The translations under genes were made by a program, and so were the position numbers. Under the pieces are notes generated by a model. That model saw only the letters and a list, made by a program, of their open reading frames with translations. It searched no databases and was not told where the DNA came from. Positions 8,493-18,522 of a stretch of DNA of 62,077 nt are shown piece after piece. This stretch comes from Enterobacter cloacae. Its GTDB lineage: Bacteria > Pseudomonadota > Gammaproteobacteria > Enterobacterales > Enterobacteriaceae. Each line of letters starts with the position of its first letter. Positions within the stretch are counted from its first letter, which is position 1. The stretch spans positions 1-62,077 of the forward strand of contig NZ_JAALCJ010000012.1 of assembly GCF_011078175.1 (NCBI RefSeq). Direction: 5' to 3'.

Positions 8493-10037
8493 ATGGCCGA
8501 GTCACAACCCTTATCCGCCGCCCCGGAGGGGGCGGAATACCTGAGAGCGGTGCTACGCGCGCCGGTCTATGAAGCGGTGCAGGTCACACCCCTGCAAAAA
8601 ATGGACAAACTCTCTTCGCGCCTCGACAACGTCATTCTGGTCAAGCGCGAAGACCGCCAGCCGGTGCACAGCTTCAAGCTGCGCGGCGCCTACGCGATGA
8701 TGGCCGGGCTGACCGACGAGCAGAAAGCGCGCGGGGTGATTACCGCCTCGGCGGGTAACCACGCGCAGGGCGTGGCGTTCTCCTCGGCGCGTCTGGGGCT
8801 GAAGGCGCTGATCGTGATGCCTGTCGCCACCGCAGATATCAAGGTTGATGCGGTGCGCGGATTCGGCGGAGAAGTGCTGCTTCACGGCGCTAACTTTGAC
8901 GAAGCCAAAGCTAAAGCGATTGAGCTGGCGCAGCAGCAGGGTTTCACCTGGGTGCCGCCGTTCGATCACCCGATGGTGATCGCCGGGCAGGGTACGCTGG
9001 CGCTGGAACTGTTGCAGCAGGACGCCCATCTCGACCGCGTTTTCGTCCCGGTGGGCGGCGGCGGCTTAGCCGCAGGCGTGGCGGTGCTGATTAAACAGCT
9101 GATGCCGCAGATCAAGGTGATTGCGGTTGAAGCGGAAGACTCTGCCTGCCTGAAGGCGGCGCTGGACGCGGGACATCCGGTGGATCTGCCGCGCGTCGGG
9201 CTGTTTGCCGAGGGCGTGGCGGTAAAACGCATCGGCGATGAAACGTTCCGTCTCTGCCAGGAATACCTCGACGATATCGTCACGGTTGATAGCGATGCCA
9301 TCTGCGCGGCGATGAAAGATCTGTTTGAGGATGTGCGTGCGGTGGCGGAGCCGTCCGGCGCGCTGGCCCTGGCGGGGATGAAAAAATACATCGCGCAGCA
9401 CAACATTCGCGGCGAGCGTCTGGCGCACGTGCTTTCCGGCGCCAACGTGAACTTCCACGGTCTGCGCTACGTGTCCGAGCGTTGCGAGCTGGGGGAGCAG
9501 CGTGAGGCATTGCTGGCGGTGACCATTCCGGAAGAGAAGGGCAGCTTCCTGAAGTTCTGCCAGCTGTTAGGCGGTCGTTCGGTGACGGAGTTCAACTACC
9601 GCTTTGCCGACGCGAAAGACGCGTGCATTTTTGTCGGCGTGCGTCTGAGCCGTGGCGTGGAGGAGCGCAAAGAGCTCCTCAGCCTGCTGCATGACGGCGG
9701 CTACAGCGTGGTCGATCTCTCTGACGACGAAATGGCGAAGCTGCATGTACGTTATATGGTCGGTGGGCGTCCCTCGAAGCCGCTCAGGGAACGCCTGTTC
9801 AGCTTCGAGTTCCCTGAATCGCCGGGCGCGCTGCTCAAGTTCCTGCACACGCTGGGCACACACTGGAACATCTCTCTGTTCCACTACCGCAGCCACGGCA
9901 CCGACTATGGCCGCGTGCTGGCGGCGTTCGAACTGGGCGAGCACGAACCGGATTTCGAAACGCGGCTGAACGAGCTGGGCTATGAGTGCCATGACGAAAC
10001 CCACAACCCGGCGTTCAGGTTCTTCCTCGCAGGTTAA
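8493..10037 (+). CDS. ilvA: IlvA, biosynthetic threonine deaminase
   Basis: PLP enzyme of 514 residues that turns threonine into 2-oxobutyrate, the committed step to isoleucine. The PLP lysine is Lys62 in HSFKLRGAY, and the glycine-rich phosphate-binding loop is VGGGGLAAG. Two ACT-like regulatory domains fill roughly residues 330-514; in E. coli they mediate isoleucine inhibition and valine activation. I use the second of two tandem ATGs: GGGGG is six bases upstream, and the protein then matches E. coli IlvA end to end. It is the last gene of the operon, and a REP element follows. Confidence 0.97.
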   Translation: MAESQPLSAAPEGAEYLRAVLRAPVYEAVQVTPLQKMDKLSSRLDNVILVKREDRQPVHSFKLRGAYAMMAGLTDEQKARGVITASAGNHAQGVAFSSARLGLKALIVMPVATADIKVDAVRGFGGEVLLHGANFDEAKAKAIELAQQQGFTWVPPFDHPMVIAGQGTLALELLQQDAHLDRVFVPVGGGGLAAGVAVLIKQLMPQIKVIAVEAEDSACLKAALDAGHPVDLPRVGLFAEGVAVKRIGDETFRLCQEYLDDIVTVDSDAICAAMKDLFEDVRAVAEPSGALALAGMKKYIAQHNIRGERLAHVLSGANVNFHGLRYVSERCELGEQREALLAVTIPEEKGSFLKFCQLLGGRSVTEFNYRFADAKDACIFVGVRLSRGVEERKELLSLLHDGGYSVVDLSDDEMAKLHVRYMVGGRPSKPLRERLFSFEFPESPGALLKFLHTLGTHWNISLFHYRSHGTDYGRVLAAFELGEHEPDFETRLNELGYECHDETHNPAFRFFLAG

Positions 10038-10042
10038 GCGAA

Positions 10043-10072
10043 TCGTAGGCCGTGTTAGCGCAGCGCCACCCG
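10043..10072 (+). repeat. REP-type element after ilvA
   Basis: A 30-bp imperfect palindrome with arms GTAGGCCG and CCACCCGGC around GCGCAGCG. Two close relatives lie at 47975-48001 and 49486-49516. It sits between the convergent ilvA and ilvY ends, where REP elements often act in transcript stability or termination. Confidence 0.75.
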
Positions 10073-10075
10073 GCT

Positions 10076-10966
10076 TCAGTGGTTCGGCAATATCGTCCAG
10101 AACGCATCAATAAGCGGCTCATGCAGCCGCTTTTTTTGTGCGCACACGCCGAGCTCGAACGGCGTTTTCTCGTCGCTGCGTTCTAAAATCATCACGCGAT
10201 TGCGCACCGGCTCCGGGCTGTTTTCCAGCACAACTTCCGGCAGCAGCGCCACGCCGCAGCCGAGCGCCACCATCGACACCATCGCCTCATGACCGCTGAC
10301 CGTGGCGTAAATCGACGGGTTGCTGATCTTCTGGCGGCGGAACCACAGCTCGATGCGGCGGCGCACCGGGCCCTGATCGGCCATGATAAACGGCACCGTG
10401 GACCAGTCTGGTTTTTCCACCGACACCTGGTTGCGTACCGGACAGGGCAGCGCCGGGGCAATCAGCACCACCGCCAGATTTTCCAGCATCGAGAACGCTA
10501 CCGCCCCCGGCAGCGTTTCGGGTTTCCCGGCAATCGCGAGATCCGCTTCGCCCGTTACCACTTTTTCCATCGCGTCGGCGGCATCGCCGGTGGTGAGCTT
10601 AATTTCAACCGACGGATGTTCCGCGCGGAAGCGGTCGAGAATGGGGGGAAGATGGCTGTAGGCAGCGGTTACGGAGCAGAAAATATGCAGCTCGCCGGAA
10701 AGCGACGGCCCCTGCTGGTCGATGGTGTGCCGCAGCTGCTGATACTGTAACAAGGTTTGTTGGGCAAAGATGCGCAGCTCTTCACCTGCTTCCGTGAGGG
10801 TGACGGTGCGGTTATCGCGCACGAACAGCGGCTGGCCGAGATCTTCCTCAAGGCGCTGGATCTGGCGCGACAGCGTGGAGGGGCTGACGTGCATCGCCCG
10901 GGCGCTGCGGCCAAAGTGACGGCTTTCCGCCAGGTGCAGGAACATTTTCAGATCGCGTAAATCCAC
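10076..10966 (-). CDS. ilvY: IlvY, LysR-family activator of ilvC
   Basis: LysR regulator of 296 residues (E. coli 297). With its inducers acetolactate and acetohydroxybutyrate it activates ilvC and represses its own gene. The N-terminal helix-turn-helix (SRHFGRSARAMHVSPSTLSR) and the effector domain are almost identical to E. coli. I choose the GTG at 10966, which yields VDLRDLKMFLHL, the family N-terminus. A GTG three codons upstream sits too close to the GGGAG. It is divergent from ilvC, and the shared intergenic region carries a matching palindrome. Confidence 0.95.
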   Translation of the reverse strand: MDLRDLKMFLHLAESRHFGRSARAMHVSPSTLSRQIQRLEEDLGQPLFVRDNRTVTLTEAGEELRIFAQQTLLQYQQLRHTIDQQGPSLSGELHIFCSVTAAYSHLPPILDRFRAEHPSVEIKLTTGDAADAMEKVVTGEADLAIAGKPETLPGAVAFSMLENLAVVLIAPALPCPVRNQVSVEKPDWSTVPFIMADQGPVRRRIELWFRRQKISNPSIYATVSGHEAMVSMVALGCGVALLPEVVLENSPEPVRNRVMILERSDEKTPFELGVCAQKKRLHEPLIDAFWTILPNH

Positions 10967-10986
10967 CGATTCCACTCCCTCTTTTT

Positions 10987-11007
10987 ACATTGCATAAATT
11001 GCAATGT
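10987..11007. promoter_or_regulatory. IlvY-type operator in the ilvY-ilvC intergenic region
   Basis: A perfect inverted repeat: ACATTGCA and TGCAATGT separated by TAAAT. It has the size and A+T-rich centre of a LysR-family site and lies just upstream of ilvY, where E. coli has tandem IlvY operators. A second, degenerate TTGC/GCAA-containing segment follows at about 11026-11052. The match to IlvY is inferred from position. Confidence 0.65.
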
Positions 11008-11118
11008 GACGTTGTGAATATATCAATTTCCGCAATAAATTTCCTGTTGTAATGTGGGTACATTCTCGCTGAAACGCGAACCGAACAATAAGACACACAA
11101 CATCACGAGGTATCACCC

Positions 11119-12594
11119 ATGGCTAACTACTTTAATACACTGAACTTGCGCCAGCAGCTGGCGCAGCTGGGCAAATGCCGCTTCATGGCGCGTGACGAAT
11201 TTGCCGATGGCGCGAGCTACCTTCAGGGTAAAAAAGTGGTCATCGTCGGCTGTGGCGCGCAGGGTCTGAACCAGGGCCTGAACATGCGTGACTCCGGGCT
11301 GGATATCTCCTACGCCCTGCGTAAAGAAGCGATTGCTGAAAAGCGCGCTTCCTGGCGTAAAGCGACCGAAAACGGCTTCAAAGTAGGTACCTACGAAGAG
11401 CTGATCCCGCAGGCGGATCTGGTGGTTAACCTGACGCCAGACAAGCAGCACTCAGACGTTGTGCGTTCCGTACAGCCGCTGATGAAAGACGGTGCCGCGC
11501 TGGGTTACTCCCACGGCTTCAACATCGTTGAAGTGGGCGAGCAGATCCGTAAAGACATCACCGTAGTGATGGTGGCACCGAAGTGCCCGGGTACTGAAGT
11601 GCGTGAAGAGTACAAACGTGGTTTCGGCGTACCGACGCTTATCGCCGTTCACCCGGAAAACGATCCGAAAGGCGAAGGCATGGCGATTGCCAAAGCGTGG
11701 GCAGCGGCCACCGGTGGCCACCGTGCGGGCGTACTGGAATCGTCCTTCGTTGCGGAAGTGAAATCTGACCTGATGGGCGAACAGACCATCCTGTGCGGCA
11801 TGCTCCAGGCCGGCTCTCTGCTGTGCTTCGACAAGCTGGTGGAAGAAGGCACCGATCCGGCATACGCAGAAAAACTGATTCAGTTCGGCTGGGAAACTAT
11901 CACCGAAGCGCTGAAGCAGGGCGGCATTACGCTGATGATGGACCGTCTGTCCAACCCGGCAAAACTGCGCGCGTTCGCACTCTCTGAACAGCTGAAAACC
12001 ATCATGGCGCCGCTGTTCCAGAAACACATGGACGATATCATCTCCGGCGAATTCTCTTCCGGCATGATGGCGGACTGGGCGAATGACGACAAGAAACTGC
12101 TGACCTGGCGCGAAGAGACCGGTAAAACCGCGTTCGAAACCGCGCCACAGTACGACGGCAAGATCGCCGAGCAGGAGTACTTCGATAAAGGCGTCCTGAT
12201 GATCGCGATGGTGAAAGCAGGCGTTGAGCTGGCCTTCGAAACCATGGTGGATTCCGGCATCATCGAAGAGTCCGCGTACTATGAATCACTGCACGAACTG
12301 CCGCTGATTGCGAACACCATTGCTCGTAAGCGTCTGTATGAAATGAACGTGGTGATCTCTGATACCGCTGAATACGGTAACTACCTGTTCTCTTACGCCT
12401 GCGTACCGCTGCTGAAAGAGTTTATGACCACCCTGCAAGCAGGCGATCTGGGCCAGGCGATTGCGGAAGGTGCGGTTGATAACGCGCAGCTGCGTGACGT
12501 CAACGAAGCGATTCGCAGCCACGAAATCGAGAAAGTGGGCCAAAAACTGCGTGGTTACATGACCGATATGAAACGTATCGCGGTAGCAGGCTAA
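11119..12594 (+). CDS. ilvC: IlvC, ketol-acid reductoisomerase (class II)
   Basis: NADPH- and Mg-dependent enzyme of 491 residues, the long class II form typical of enterobacteria. It isomerises and reduces acetolactate or acetohydroxybutyrate in valine and isoleucine synthesis. The Rossmann motif is [14 protein letters not shown] near residue 37, and the C-terminal half is the duplicated all-helical knotted domain characteristic of class II. It is transcribed alone, divergently from ilvY, and a clear terminator follows. In E. coli the next gene is ppiC; here it is the convergent trmL. Confidence 0.97.
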   Translation: MANYFNTLNLRQQLAQLGKCRFMARDEFADGASYLQGKKVVIVGCGAQGLNQGLNMRDSGLDISYALRKEAIAEKRASWRKATENGFKVGTYEELIPQADLVVNLTPDKQHSDVVRSVQPLMKDGAALGYSHGFNIVEVGEQIRKDITVVMVAPKCPGTEVREEYKRGFGVPTLIAVHPENDPKGEGMAIAKAWAAATGGHRAGVLESSFVAEVKSDLMGEQTILCGMLQAGSLLCFDKLVEEGTDPAYAEKLIQFGWETITEALKQGGITLMMDRLSNPAKLRAFALSEQLKTIMAPLFQKHMDDIISGEFSSGMMADWANDDKKLLTWREETGKTAFETAPQYDGKIAEQEYFDKGVLMIAMVKAGVELAFETMVDSGIIEESAYYESLHELPLIANTIARKRLYEMNVVISDTAEYGNYLFSYACVPLLKEFMTTLQAGDLGQAIAEGAVDNAQLRDVNEAIRSHEIEKVGQKLRGYMTDMKRIAVAG

Positions 12595-12604
12595 ATACGA
12601 CGAA

Positions 12605-12634
12605 TCGGGTGGCGCAAGCCACCCGAACTGTTTT
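12605..12634 (+). terminator. ilvC terminator
   Basis: Nine-bp stem TCGGGTGGC (12605-12613) pairs with GCCACCCGA (12618-12626) around GCAA, followed by AACTGTTTT. The end of the T-run overlaps the trmL stop codon on the other strand. Confidence 0.8.
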
Positions 12635-13106
12635 AACTACGCAGTATCGCGCCGGGATAACCCAGCTGGCGCCACGCCTCATACACCACCACCGACACCG
12701 CATTCGACAGGTTCATGCTGCGGCTGTCCGGCATCATCGGAATACGAATTTTCTGCTCGGGTGGCAGGGCATCCAGAATGGTGGCTGGCAGACCGCGGGT
12801 TTCCGGACCAAACATCAGATAATCCCCGTCCTGATAGCTTACGGCGCTGTGCGCTGGCGTACCTTTGGTGGTCAGGGCGAACATGCGCTGTGGTTTTTCG
12901 GATCCCAGAAACGCGGCATAATCGTGATGGCGCACCACGGCGGTAAACTCATGATAGTCCAGCCCCGCGCGGCGCAGGCGTTTGTCGTCCCACGTAAAGC
13001 CCATCGGCTCAATGATGTGCAGACGAAAACCGGTGTTGGCGCACAGGCGGATTATATTGCCGGTATTCGGCGGGATTTCTGGTTCGAATAAGACGATGTT
13101 AAGCAT
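12633..13106 (-). CDS. trmL: TrmL, tRNA (cytidine/uridine-2'-O-)-methyltransferase
   Basis: SPOUT-class methyltransferase of 157 residues (E. coli TrmL/YibK 157). It methylates the 2'-hydroxyl of nucleotide 34 in the two tRNA-Leu species decoding UUR codons, using S-adenosylmethionine. The trefoil-knot motifs are present: [23 protein letters not shown] and [16 protein letters not shown]. In E. coli trmL lies between lldD and cysE. Here lldD is still on one side, with an extra MFS gene between, but ilvC is on the other. Its ribosome binding site is inside a GC-rich hairpin at 13108-13132. Confidence 0.96.
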   Translation of the reverse strand: MLNIVLFEPEIPPNTGNIIRLCANTGFRLHIIEPMGFTWDDKRLRRAGLDYHEFTAVVRHHDYAAFLGSEKPQRMFALTTKGTPAHSAVSYQDGDYLMFGPETRGLPATILDALPPEQKIRIPMMPDSRSMNLSNAVSVVVYEAWRQLGYPGAILRS

Positions 13107-13107
13107 G

Positions 13108-13132
13108 CTGCCCCCTTAATTACGGGGGGCAG
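13108..13132 (-). promoter_or_regulatory. hairpin covering the trmL ribosome binding site
   Basis: Read on the minus strand, CTGCCCCC pairs with GGGGGCAG around the loop CGTAATTAA, eight uninterrupted pairs. The 3' arm carries the only Shine-Dalgarno sequence (AGGGGG), four bases before the trmL ATG. No T-run follows, so it does not look like a terminator for the upstream MFS gene. It may reduce trmL translation until it is opened. Confidence 0.6.
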
Positions 13133-13152
13133 AATAGCAGAAAAGAGAGGGG

Positions 13153-14493
13153 CTAGGCGACGCCCGGCTCCTGCGCACGGCTATACAGCATTTTGTAGAC
13201 GGTTGCCGCCGCGGCCACGAGAGCAGGCACGCTAAGGATCATTAAAATACTGTCCGCCTGCCACTGCATGGAAAGAAGCTGGGCGCTGGTCATCGTGCCC
13301 GCCACACCGCCGAAGCGGCCGATCCCCTGCATCCAGGCGATACCCGTCGCGCGGCACTCGGTAGGGTAAAAGGTGGCGGCCAGGGTCTGCATGCCCGACT
13401 GCGCCCCGTTCATCGCTATCCCCATCAGGAAAATTAATCCGCCAAACAGAGCGATATGGTTATGCTCAAGGCCAAGTAAAAGTATCAGGCCCATCGTCAG
13501 GACAAATCCCCCTGCGACCACCTTGTGCGCTTCCCAGCGGTCCATCATCCAGCCGGCGAGCAAAATGCCAGCGGTGCCGCCGAAGGTGAACAGCGAGGTA
13601 AGCCAGGCGGATTCAGCCAGCGCATACCCCATCCCCTGCATCAGCGTCGGCATCCAGCTCAGCAGGACGTAATAAATCACCAGCCCCATAAAATAGGTGA
13701 CCCACAGCATCAGGGTGCCGGGCAGCCAGGGCATGGAAAACAGCTGCGACACGCTGCCTTTTTTCGACGCGATCTTCTCCTCCGCCAGGAAAAAGCCCGT
13801 GACGCTATCCAGCGTGCTGCGGGCGAACCGGCTGGCGATGCGGCGAACCTGCGCGACGTCTTTCCCGCGCTGCACCAGAAACTTCACCGACTCCGGCAAC
13901 AGCAGCGCCAGCAGCACCGTTAAAATCAGCGGCGCAATCGCGCCGGTCAGCAGCACGCTTCGCCAGCCATGATGGGGAATAAGCCAGGACGAGATCGCCC
14001 CGCCGCCCGCCGCACCCAGCGGAAAGCCGCAGTACATGGTGTTAATTGCCATGGCGCGGCAGCGCTGGGGCGCAAACTCTGAGATCAGCGTGATGGCGTT
14101 AGGCATCGCGGCACCCAGCCCGAGACCGGTCAGAAATCGCCACAGCGTCAGGGTATTCAGACTTTGCGCCCAGGCCGTGCCCAGACTCGCCAGGCCGAAG
14201 AACAGGCACGAAAAGACCAGTACGCGCTTGCGTCCCATCCGGTCCGATACCGGACCTGCAATAAGGGCGCCCAGCGACAGCCCCAGCAGAGCCGCACTCA
14301 GCACCGGCCCCAGATCCTGTTTATGTATTCCCCACTCCGCCGACAGCGTAGGCGCAATGTAACCCATCGCTGCGGTATCAAACCCATCGATCGCCAGCAC
14401 CAGAAAGCCCAGCACGATAAGAAGCCAGTGAAACCCTGAAAAAGGGCTCTCATCGATCACCTGCTGAATATCCACCCGACCTGTATACGCCAT
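13153..14493 (-). CDS. MFS transporter of the aromatic acid:H+ symporter type
   Basis: Major facilitator protein of 446 residues with about twelve hydrophobic segments. Family marks are DGFDTAAMGYIAP in TM1 and GPVSDRMGRKRVL in the TM2-3 loop, both typical of the aromatic acid:proton symporter group (MhpT, PcaK and relatives). The substrate cannot be read from sequence; a weak aromatic or heterocyclic acid is the best guess. GGAGGGGG lies five bases before the ATG. No enzyme gene accompanies it, and E. coli has nothing between trmL and lldD. A HutC/GntR-type palindrome overlaps its promoter. Confidence 0.85.
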   Translation of the reverse strand: MAYTGRVDIQQVIDESPFSGFHWLLIVLGFLVLAIDGFDTAAMGYIAPTLSAEWGIHKQDLGPVLSAALLGLSLGALIAGPVSDRMGRKRVLVFSCLFFGLASLGTAWAQSLNTLTLWRFLTGLGLGAAMPNAITLISEFAPQRCRAMAINTMYCGFPLGAAGGGAISSWLIPHHGWRSVLLTGAIAPLILTVLLALLLPESVKFLVQRGKDVAQVRRIASRFARSTLDSVTGFFLAEEKIASKKGSVSQLFSMPWLPGTLMLWVTYFMGLVIYYVLLSWMPTLMQGMGYALAESAWLTSLFTFGGTAGILLAGWMMDRWEAHKVVAGGFVLTMGLILLLGLEHNHIALFGGLIFLMGIAMNGAQSGMQTLAATFYPTECRATGIAWMQGIGRFGGVAGTMTSAQLLSMQWQADSILMILSVPALVAAAATVYKMLYSRAQEPGVA

Positions 14494-14539
14494 ATGTTCC
14501 CCCTCCGATGTGATGTTGTTTTTGTGTTCTTGTATTTGC

Positions 14540-14575
14540 TTGTCTATACAATTGCGGAGGGGCAGGGCGTGTCAA
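14540..14575 (-). promoter_or_regulatory. promoter and HutC/GntR-type operator of the MFS gene
   Basis: On the minus strand a consensus -35 TTGACA (14570-14575) is followed after 18-19 bases by a -10-like TTGTAT/TGTATA (14545-14551). The near-perfect palindrome TTGTATAGACAA (14540-14551) covers the -10 box. This asymmetric-centre motif is the form known for HutC-type GntR regulators of histidine use. Placement over the -10 implies repression. No such regulator gene is in the window, and LldR recognises a different motif. Confidence 0.6.
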
Positions 14576-14615
14576 ATTTTCTTGTCCATAATGTTACGTA
14601 GGTGTTATTTTCGAC

Positions 14616-14646
14616 AAAAAAAGCGCCCGAGGGGGAAGTCGGGCGC
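14616..14646 (-). terminator. lldPRD terminator
   Basis: Stem GCGCCCGA (14623-14630) pairs with TCGGGCGC (14639-14646). Read on the minus strand it is followed by seven T residues. It lies 28 bases past the lldD stop. Confidence 0.93.
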
Positions 14647-14674
14647 GGAAGAAGGGGAGGCTAACCGGGAGAGA

Positions 14675-15862
14675 TCAGGCCGCGTTTCCCTGAGAAAGCG
14701 GTGCCAGCGCCGCAGGCAGCTTACTGAGCTCCTGCACCAGCGAGTCTTTGCTGATTTCACCTATCGATTTTGCCCCGGTCAGGGTCATCGCCACCTTCAT
14801 CTCTTTCTCGATCAGGTTCAGCAGATTCGCCACGCCCGCCTGGCCGCTGGTGGCCAGTGCGTACAGGTAAGCACGGCCCAGCAGCACGCTGTCTGCTCCC
14901 AGCGCAATCATGCGCACCACGTCCAGCCCGTTACGGATGCCGCTGTCGGCCAGGATCGCAATATCTCCCTTCACCGCATCGGCAATGGCTGGCAGCGCGC
15001 GGGCAGAAGAGAGCACCCCGTCGAGCTGACGTCCGCCATGGTTAGAGACCACAATCCCATCGGCGCCAAAACGCACCGCGTCGCGGGCATCTTCCGGGTC
15101 GAGGATCCCTTTGATCACCATCGGGCCGTCCCAGAATTCGCGGATCCACTCCAGGTCTTTCCAGGAGATGGATGGATCGAAATTGTTCGCCAGCCAGCCG
15201 ATATAATCTTCCAGCCCGGTTGGTTTACCGAGGTAGGCCGAAATATTGCCCAGATCGTGCGGACGACCGTTTAACCCGACATCCCACGCCCACTGCGGGT
15301 GCGTCACCGCCTGCCAGTAACGCCGCAGGGCGGCGTTAGGGCCACTCATGCCGGAGTGGGCGTCACGATAGCGCGCGCCGGGGGTCGGCATATCGACGGT
15401 AAAGACCAGCGTTGAACAGCCTGCCGCTTTAGCGCGCTCAAGCGCGTTGCGCATAAAACCGCGATCGCGCAGGACGTAAAGCTGGAACCACATCGGGCGC
15501 TTGATGGTCGGCGCCACCTCTTCAATCGGGCAGACAGACACAGTGGAAAGGGTAAACGGAATGCCTTTGGCATCTGCGGCGGCGGCGGCCTGCACTTCAC
15601 CGCGACGGGCGTACATGCCGCAGAGACCGACAGGTGCGAGCGCCACCGGCATGGAGAGCGTTTCGTTAAACAGCTTCGTCTCGAGGCTCAGGTCAGACAT
15701 ATTCTTCAGCACGCGCTGGCGCAGAGCCACTTCCGACAGGTCTTCCACGTTGCGACGCAGGGTGTATTCGGCATACGCCCCGCCGTCAATGTAGTGGAAC
15801 AGGAACGGCGGCAAAATGCGCTGCGCCGCGGCGCGATAATCACTGGCTGCTGAAATAATCAT
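14675..15862 (-). CDS. lldD: LldD, FMN-dependent L-lactate dehydrogenase
   Basis: Membrane-associated flavoenzyme of 395 residues (E. coli 396) that oxidises L-lactate to pyruvate and passes electrons to quinone. It is a TIM-barrel alpha-hydroxyacid oxidase, with catalytic His275 in [12 protein letters not shown] and FMN-binding segments [13 protein letters not shown] and [11 protein letters not shown]. The start ATG overlaps the lldR stop by four bases. It is the last gene of the lldPRD operon, whose order is the same as in E. coli. Confidence 0.97.
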   Translation of the reverse strand: MIISAASDYRAAAQRILPPFLFHYIDGGAYAEYTLRRNVEDLSEVALRQRVLKNMSDLSLETKLFNETLSMPVALAPVGLCGMYARRGEVQAAAAADAKGIPFTLSTVSVCPIEEVAPTIKRPMWFQLYVLRDRGFMRNALERAKAAGCSTLVFTVDMPTPGARYRDAHSGMSGPNAALRRYWQAVTHPQWAWDVGLNGRPHDLGNISAYLGKPTGLEDYIGWLANNFDPSISWKDLEWIREFWDGPMVIKGILDPEDARDAVRFGADGIVVSNHGGRQLDGVLSSARALPAIADAVKGDIAILADSGIRNGLDVVRMIALGADSVLLGRAYLYALATSGQAGVANLLNLIEKEMKVAMTLTGAKSIGEISKDSLVQELSKLPAALAPLSQGNAA

Positions 15863-16632
15863 GCTTTGTTCTCCCTGGAAATATCACTCTCGCCAGGCAG
15901 ACGGGTAATACGCGCCTGTCGGGCCTGATCTTCATCGAATCGTTTAATGGTGGTATGCACGAAGCCGAGATGCGCCATCATCGCCTTGCGCGCAGCATCG
16001 GCATCACCGGCCAGAATGGCGTTGAGCACCGCCTCGTGCTGTTCGGTCAGCCGGGCAAACACCGGCGGCACCAGATACATGCGCTGGCGGCTCTGCTTCA
16101 CGGAGGATTGCAGCAGGTCGAAGAACCCGCGCATGGTTTGCAGCAGCACCACGTTGTGCGAGGCCTCGGCAATGGCCAGATGGAACCGCACGTCCGCCTG
16201 GGAGGCGATGTCCGGGTCGCTGCTTTGCGTGGCGTCAAAACAGGCTTTGAGCTTCTCTTTGTCGGCGTCGGTTGCCCGCATCGCCGCGTGCCACGCGGTA
16301 CTGGTTTCGATGGCATGACGCGCTTCAAGGATGTCGAAGCTGTAATCCGGGTCGTTCTCCATCAGCGTCTTGAGGGGCTGCACGATGTTTTGTTCGGACC
16401 AGTCGTCATGCTGCCAGCGCACGAAGGTGCCGCCGCCGCGACGGCTCAGCAGCACCCCTTCACTGACCAGCGTCGCCAGCGCTTCGCGCAGTGAATTGCG
16501 CGACACGCCAAGCTGGGCGGCAAGCTGACGCTCGGCGGGCAATCTCATGCCCGCCTCCAGCTGTTGTTCTTCTATCAGCGCCCGTACGCGAGTGGCAATC
16601 TCGTCGGACAGGCGTCTGGGCATCACTATCAT
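15859..16632 (-). CDS. lldR: LldR, GntR/FadR-family regulator of lactate use
   Basis: FadR-subfamily regulator of 257 residues (E. coli 258). The N-terminal winged helix ([20 protein letters not shown] at about 31-50) is followed by an FCD ligand-binding domain with the metal-binding histidines of the group ([14 protein letters not shown] and [11 protein letters not shown]). In E. coli it represses lldPRD without L-lactate and activates it with L-lactate. It overlaps lldP upstream and lldD downstream by four bases each, so all three are translated as one unit. Confidence 0.96.
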   Translation of the reverse strand: MIVMPRRLSDEIATRVRALIEEQQLEAGMRLPAERQLAAQLGVSRNSLREALATLVSEGVLLSRRGGGTFVRWQHDDWSEQNIVQPLKTLMENDPDYSFDILEARHAIETSTAWHAAMRATDADKEKLKACFDATQSSDPDIASQADVRFHLAIAEASHNVVLLQTMRGFFDLLQSSVKQSRQRMYLVPPVFARLTEQHEAVLNAILAGDADAARKAMMAHLGFVHTTIKRFDEDQARQARITRLPGESDISRENKA

Positions 16633-18284
16633 GGAATCATCCAGGTTAAGACATAGGCCTGCAATGTGGTGATCACGCCCACCATGCAGGTAAATATCAG
16701 GCTGTGTTTAACGGTAAAGCGGAACAGATCCGACTCTTTACCCACCAGCCCCACCGCCGCACAGGCAATGGCGATGGACTGCGGCGAAATCATCTTTCCG
16801 GTCACGCCGCCGGTGGTGTTCGCGGCGACCAGCAGCACGTCCGAAACGCCAATCTGCTGCGCGGCCGTTGCCTGTAAGGCGGCAAACAGGGCGTTAGATG
16901 ACGTATCTGAACCGGTCAGGAACACCCCCAGCCAGCCGAGGAACGGCGAGAAGAAGGTAAACGCGTGGCCGGTATGCGCCAGCGCTAACGCCAGCGTCGA
17001 CGACAGGCCGGAGTAGTTCGAAATAAACGCGAACGCCAGCACCATGCCGATGGAGTAAATCGGCAGCATCAGCTCTTTAATCGTCGCCGCAAAGGTCTGC
17101 ACCGCGGCGGCAGGCTTCATGCGCAGCCACACTACGGAAAGGAGTGCGGCAAACAGGATGGCCGTGCCGGTAGCAGAGAACCAGTCGAACTTAAACACTG
17201 CCGCATACGGCGTGGCGTCGTGCACCACCGGCGGCATACGGGCGACCATTTTGTCGAGGAACGGCACGGAGATGTTAATCACCATGTCGTACAGCGCGCC
17301 GCCCGGGGCGAAAAGCGCTTTAAATGGCGGAATGCTCCACAGCGTCACGGTAGCGGTCAGGAACAGGAACGGTGACCACGCGCGCACAATCTGTCCGGCG
17401 GTATAGCCGGTGCGCGCCAGCGTCTGATCCACGTGCGATGCGCCCATGTCAGCAAAGCGGAAGATACGTACCGGCTGCCAGCGTTTAAGGAAAAGGGTCA
17501 GGCAGACCAGCGACACCAGGGAAGAGATGATGTCCGGCAGCTCCGGGCCGAGGAAGTTCGAGCTGAGATACTGGGCAATGGCGAACGAACCACCTGCTAC
17601 CATCACCGCAGGCCAGGTCTCCTTCACGCCGCGCCAGCCATCCATAATCGCCATGATCCAGAACAGCACGATAATGGTCAAAAACGGCAGCTGACGGCCT
17701 ACCATCTGGCCAATCTCAAAACTGTCCAGTCCGGTCACCTGTCCGGCAACCAGAATCGGTATGCCCATCGCGCCAAACGCCACTGGCGCCGTGTTCACAA
17801 TCAGGCACAGGCCAGCGGCATACAGCGGGTTAAAGCCCAGCCCGACCAGCAGGGCGGCGGTGATCGCCACCGGCGCGCCGAATCCAGCCGCCCCTTCAAG
17901 GAACGCCCCGAAGGAGAAACCGACAATCAGCATCTGTAAACGCTGGTCCGGTGTGATAGAGAGAATCGACGAGCGAATAATGTCGAACTGCCCGGTTTTG
18001 ACCGAGATTTTATAGACAAAGACGGCGGCGATGATGATCCACGCAATCGGCCACAGGCCGTAGAAGAATCCATACACCACGGAGGCCAGCGCGCGATCGA
18101 CCGGCATTTTGTAGAAGAACAGCGCCACCAGCAGGGCGATGGCAACGGTGTACGTCGCGGCGAGGTAGCCCTTTAGCTTGAGCTTAATCAGCGCAAAAAA
18201 GAAGAACAGGATCGGAAGCGATGCGATCAGGCTCGACAGCCAGATATTCCCGGCTGGATCGTAGTTTTGTTGCCAGAGGCTCAT
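16629..18284 (-). CDS. lldP: LldP, L-lactate permease
   Basis: Inner-membrane proton symporter of 551 residues, the E. coli LldP length, belonging to the LctP family with about twelve to fourteen membrane spans. It imports L-lactate, D-lactate and glycolate. Family segments include [20 protein letters not shown] and [17 protein letters not shown]. It is the first gene of lldPRD. An LldR-like TGGTCCTTCCA lies about 80 bases upstream. Confidence 0.97.
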   Translation of the reverse strand: MSLWQQNYDPAGNIWLSSLIASLPILFFFFALIKLKLKGYLAATYTVAIALLVALFFYKMPVDRALASVVYGFFYGLWPIAWIIIAAVFVYKISVKTGQFDIIRSSILSITPDQRLQMLIVGFSFGAFLEGAAGFGAPVAITAALLVGLGFNPLYAAGLCLIVNTAPVAFGAMGIPILVAGQVTGLDSFEIGQMVGRQLPFLTIIVLFWIMAIMDGWRGVKETWPAVMVAGGSFAIAQYLSSNFLGPELPDIISSLVSLVCLTLFLKRWQPVRIFRFADMGASHVDQTLARTGYTAGQIVRAWSPFLFLTATVTLWSIPPFKALFAPGGALYDMVINISVPFLDKMVARMPPVVHDATPYAAVFKFDWFSATGTAILFAALLSVVWLRMKPAAAVQTFAATIKELMLPIYSIGMVLAFAFISNYSGLSSTLALALAHTGHAFTFFSPFLGWLGVFLTGSDTSSNALFAALQATAAQQIGVSDVLLVAANTTGGVTGKMISPQSIAIACAAVGLVGKESDLFRFTVKHSLIFTCMVGVITTLQAYVLTWMIP

Positions 18285-18361
18285 GCAGGTCTCCTGAGGA
18301 CCACACAGCGTGTTCGCCGGGTGAGTCTCCGCTCATCTCTGCGTCACACTTCGTGTAAAAG

Positions 18362-18372
18362 TGGTCCTTCCA
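18362..18372. promoter_or_regulatory. candidate LldR operator upstream of lldP
   Basis: TGGTCCTTCCA resembles the TGGT-N3-ACCA sites of FadR-subfamily regulators with one base different. It lies upstream of lldP, where LldR operators are expected. A second half-site, TGTGGTCC, is present on the minus strand near 18297-18304. Sequence similarity only. Confidence 0.4.
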
Positions 18373-18522
18373 ATATTGTGATGTAGGGTTAATGACAATG
18401 AATGGTTAACTAGATGTTATGGAGTGGCAATGGTTTTGTGAGCTGAGATAATGGAATTGTGAACCAGGGAATAAAGAGGAGGGATATTGGTTGGGCCAAT
18501 TTTAAAGGGGTGCGGACTGATT

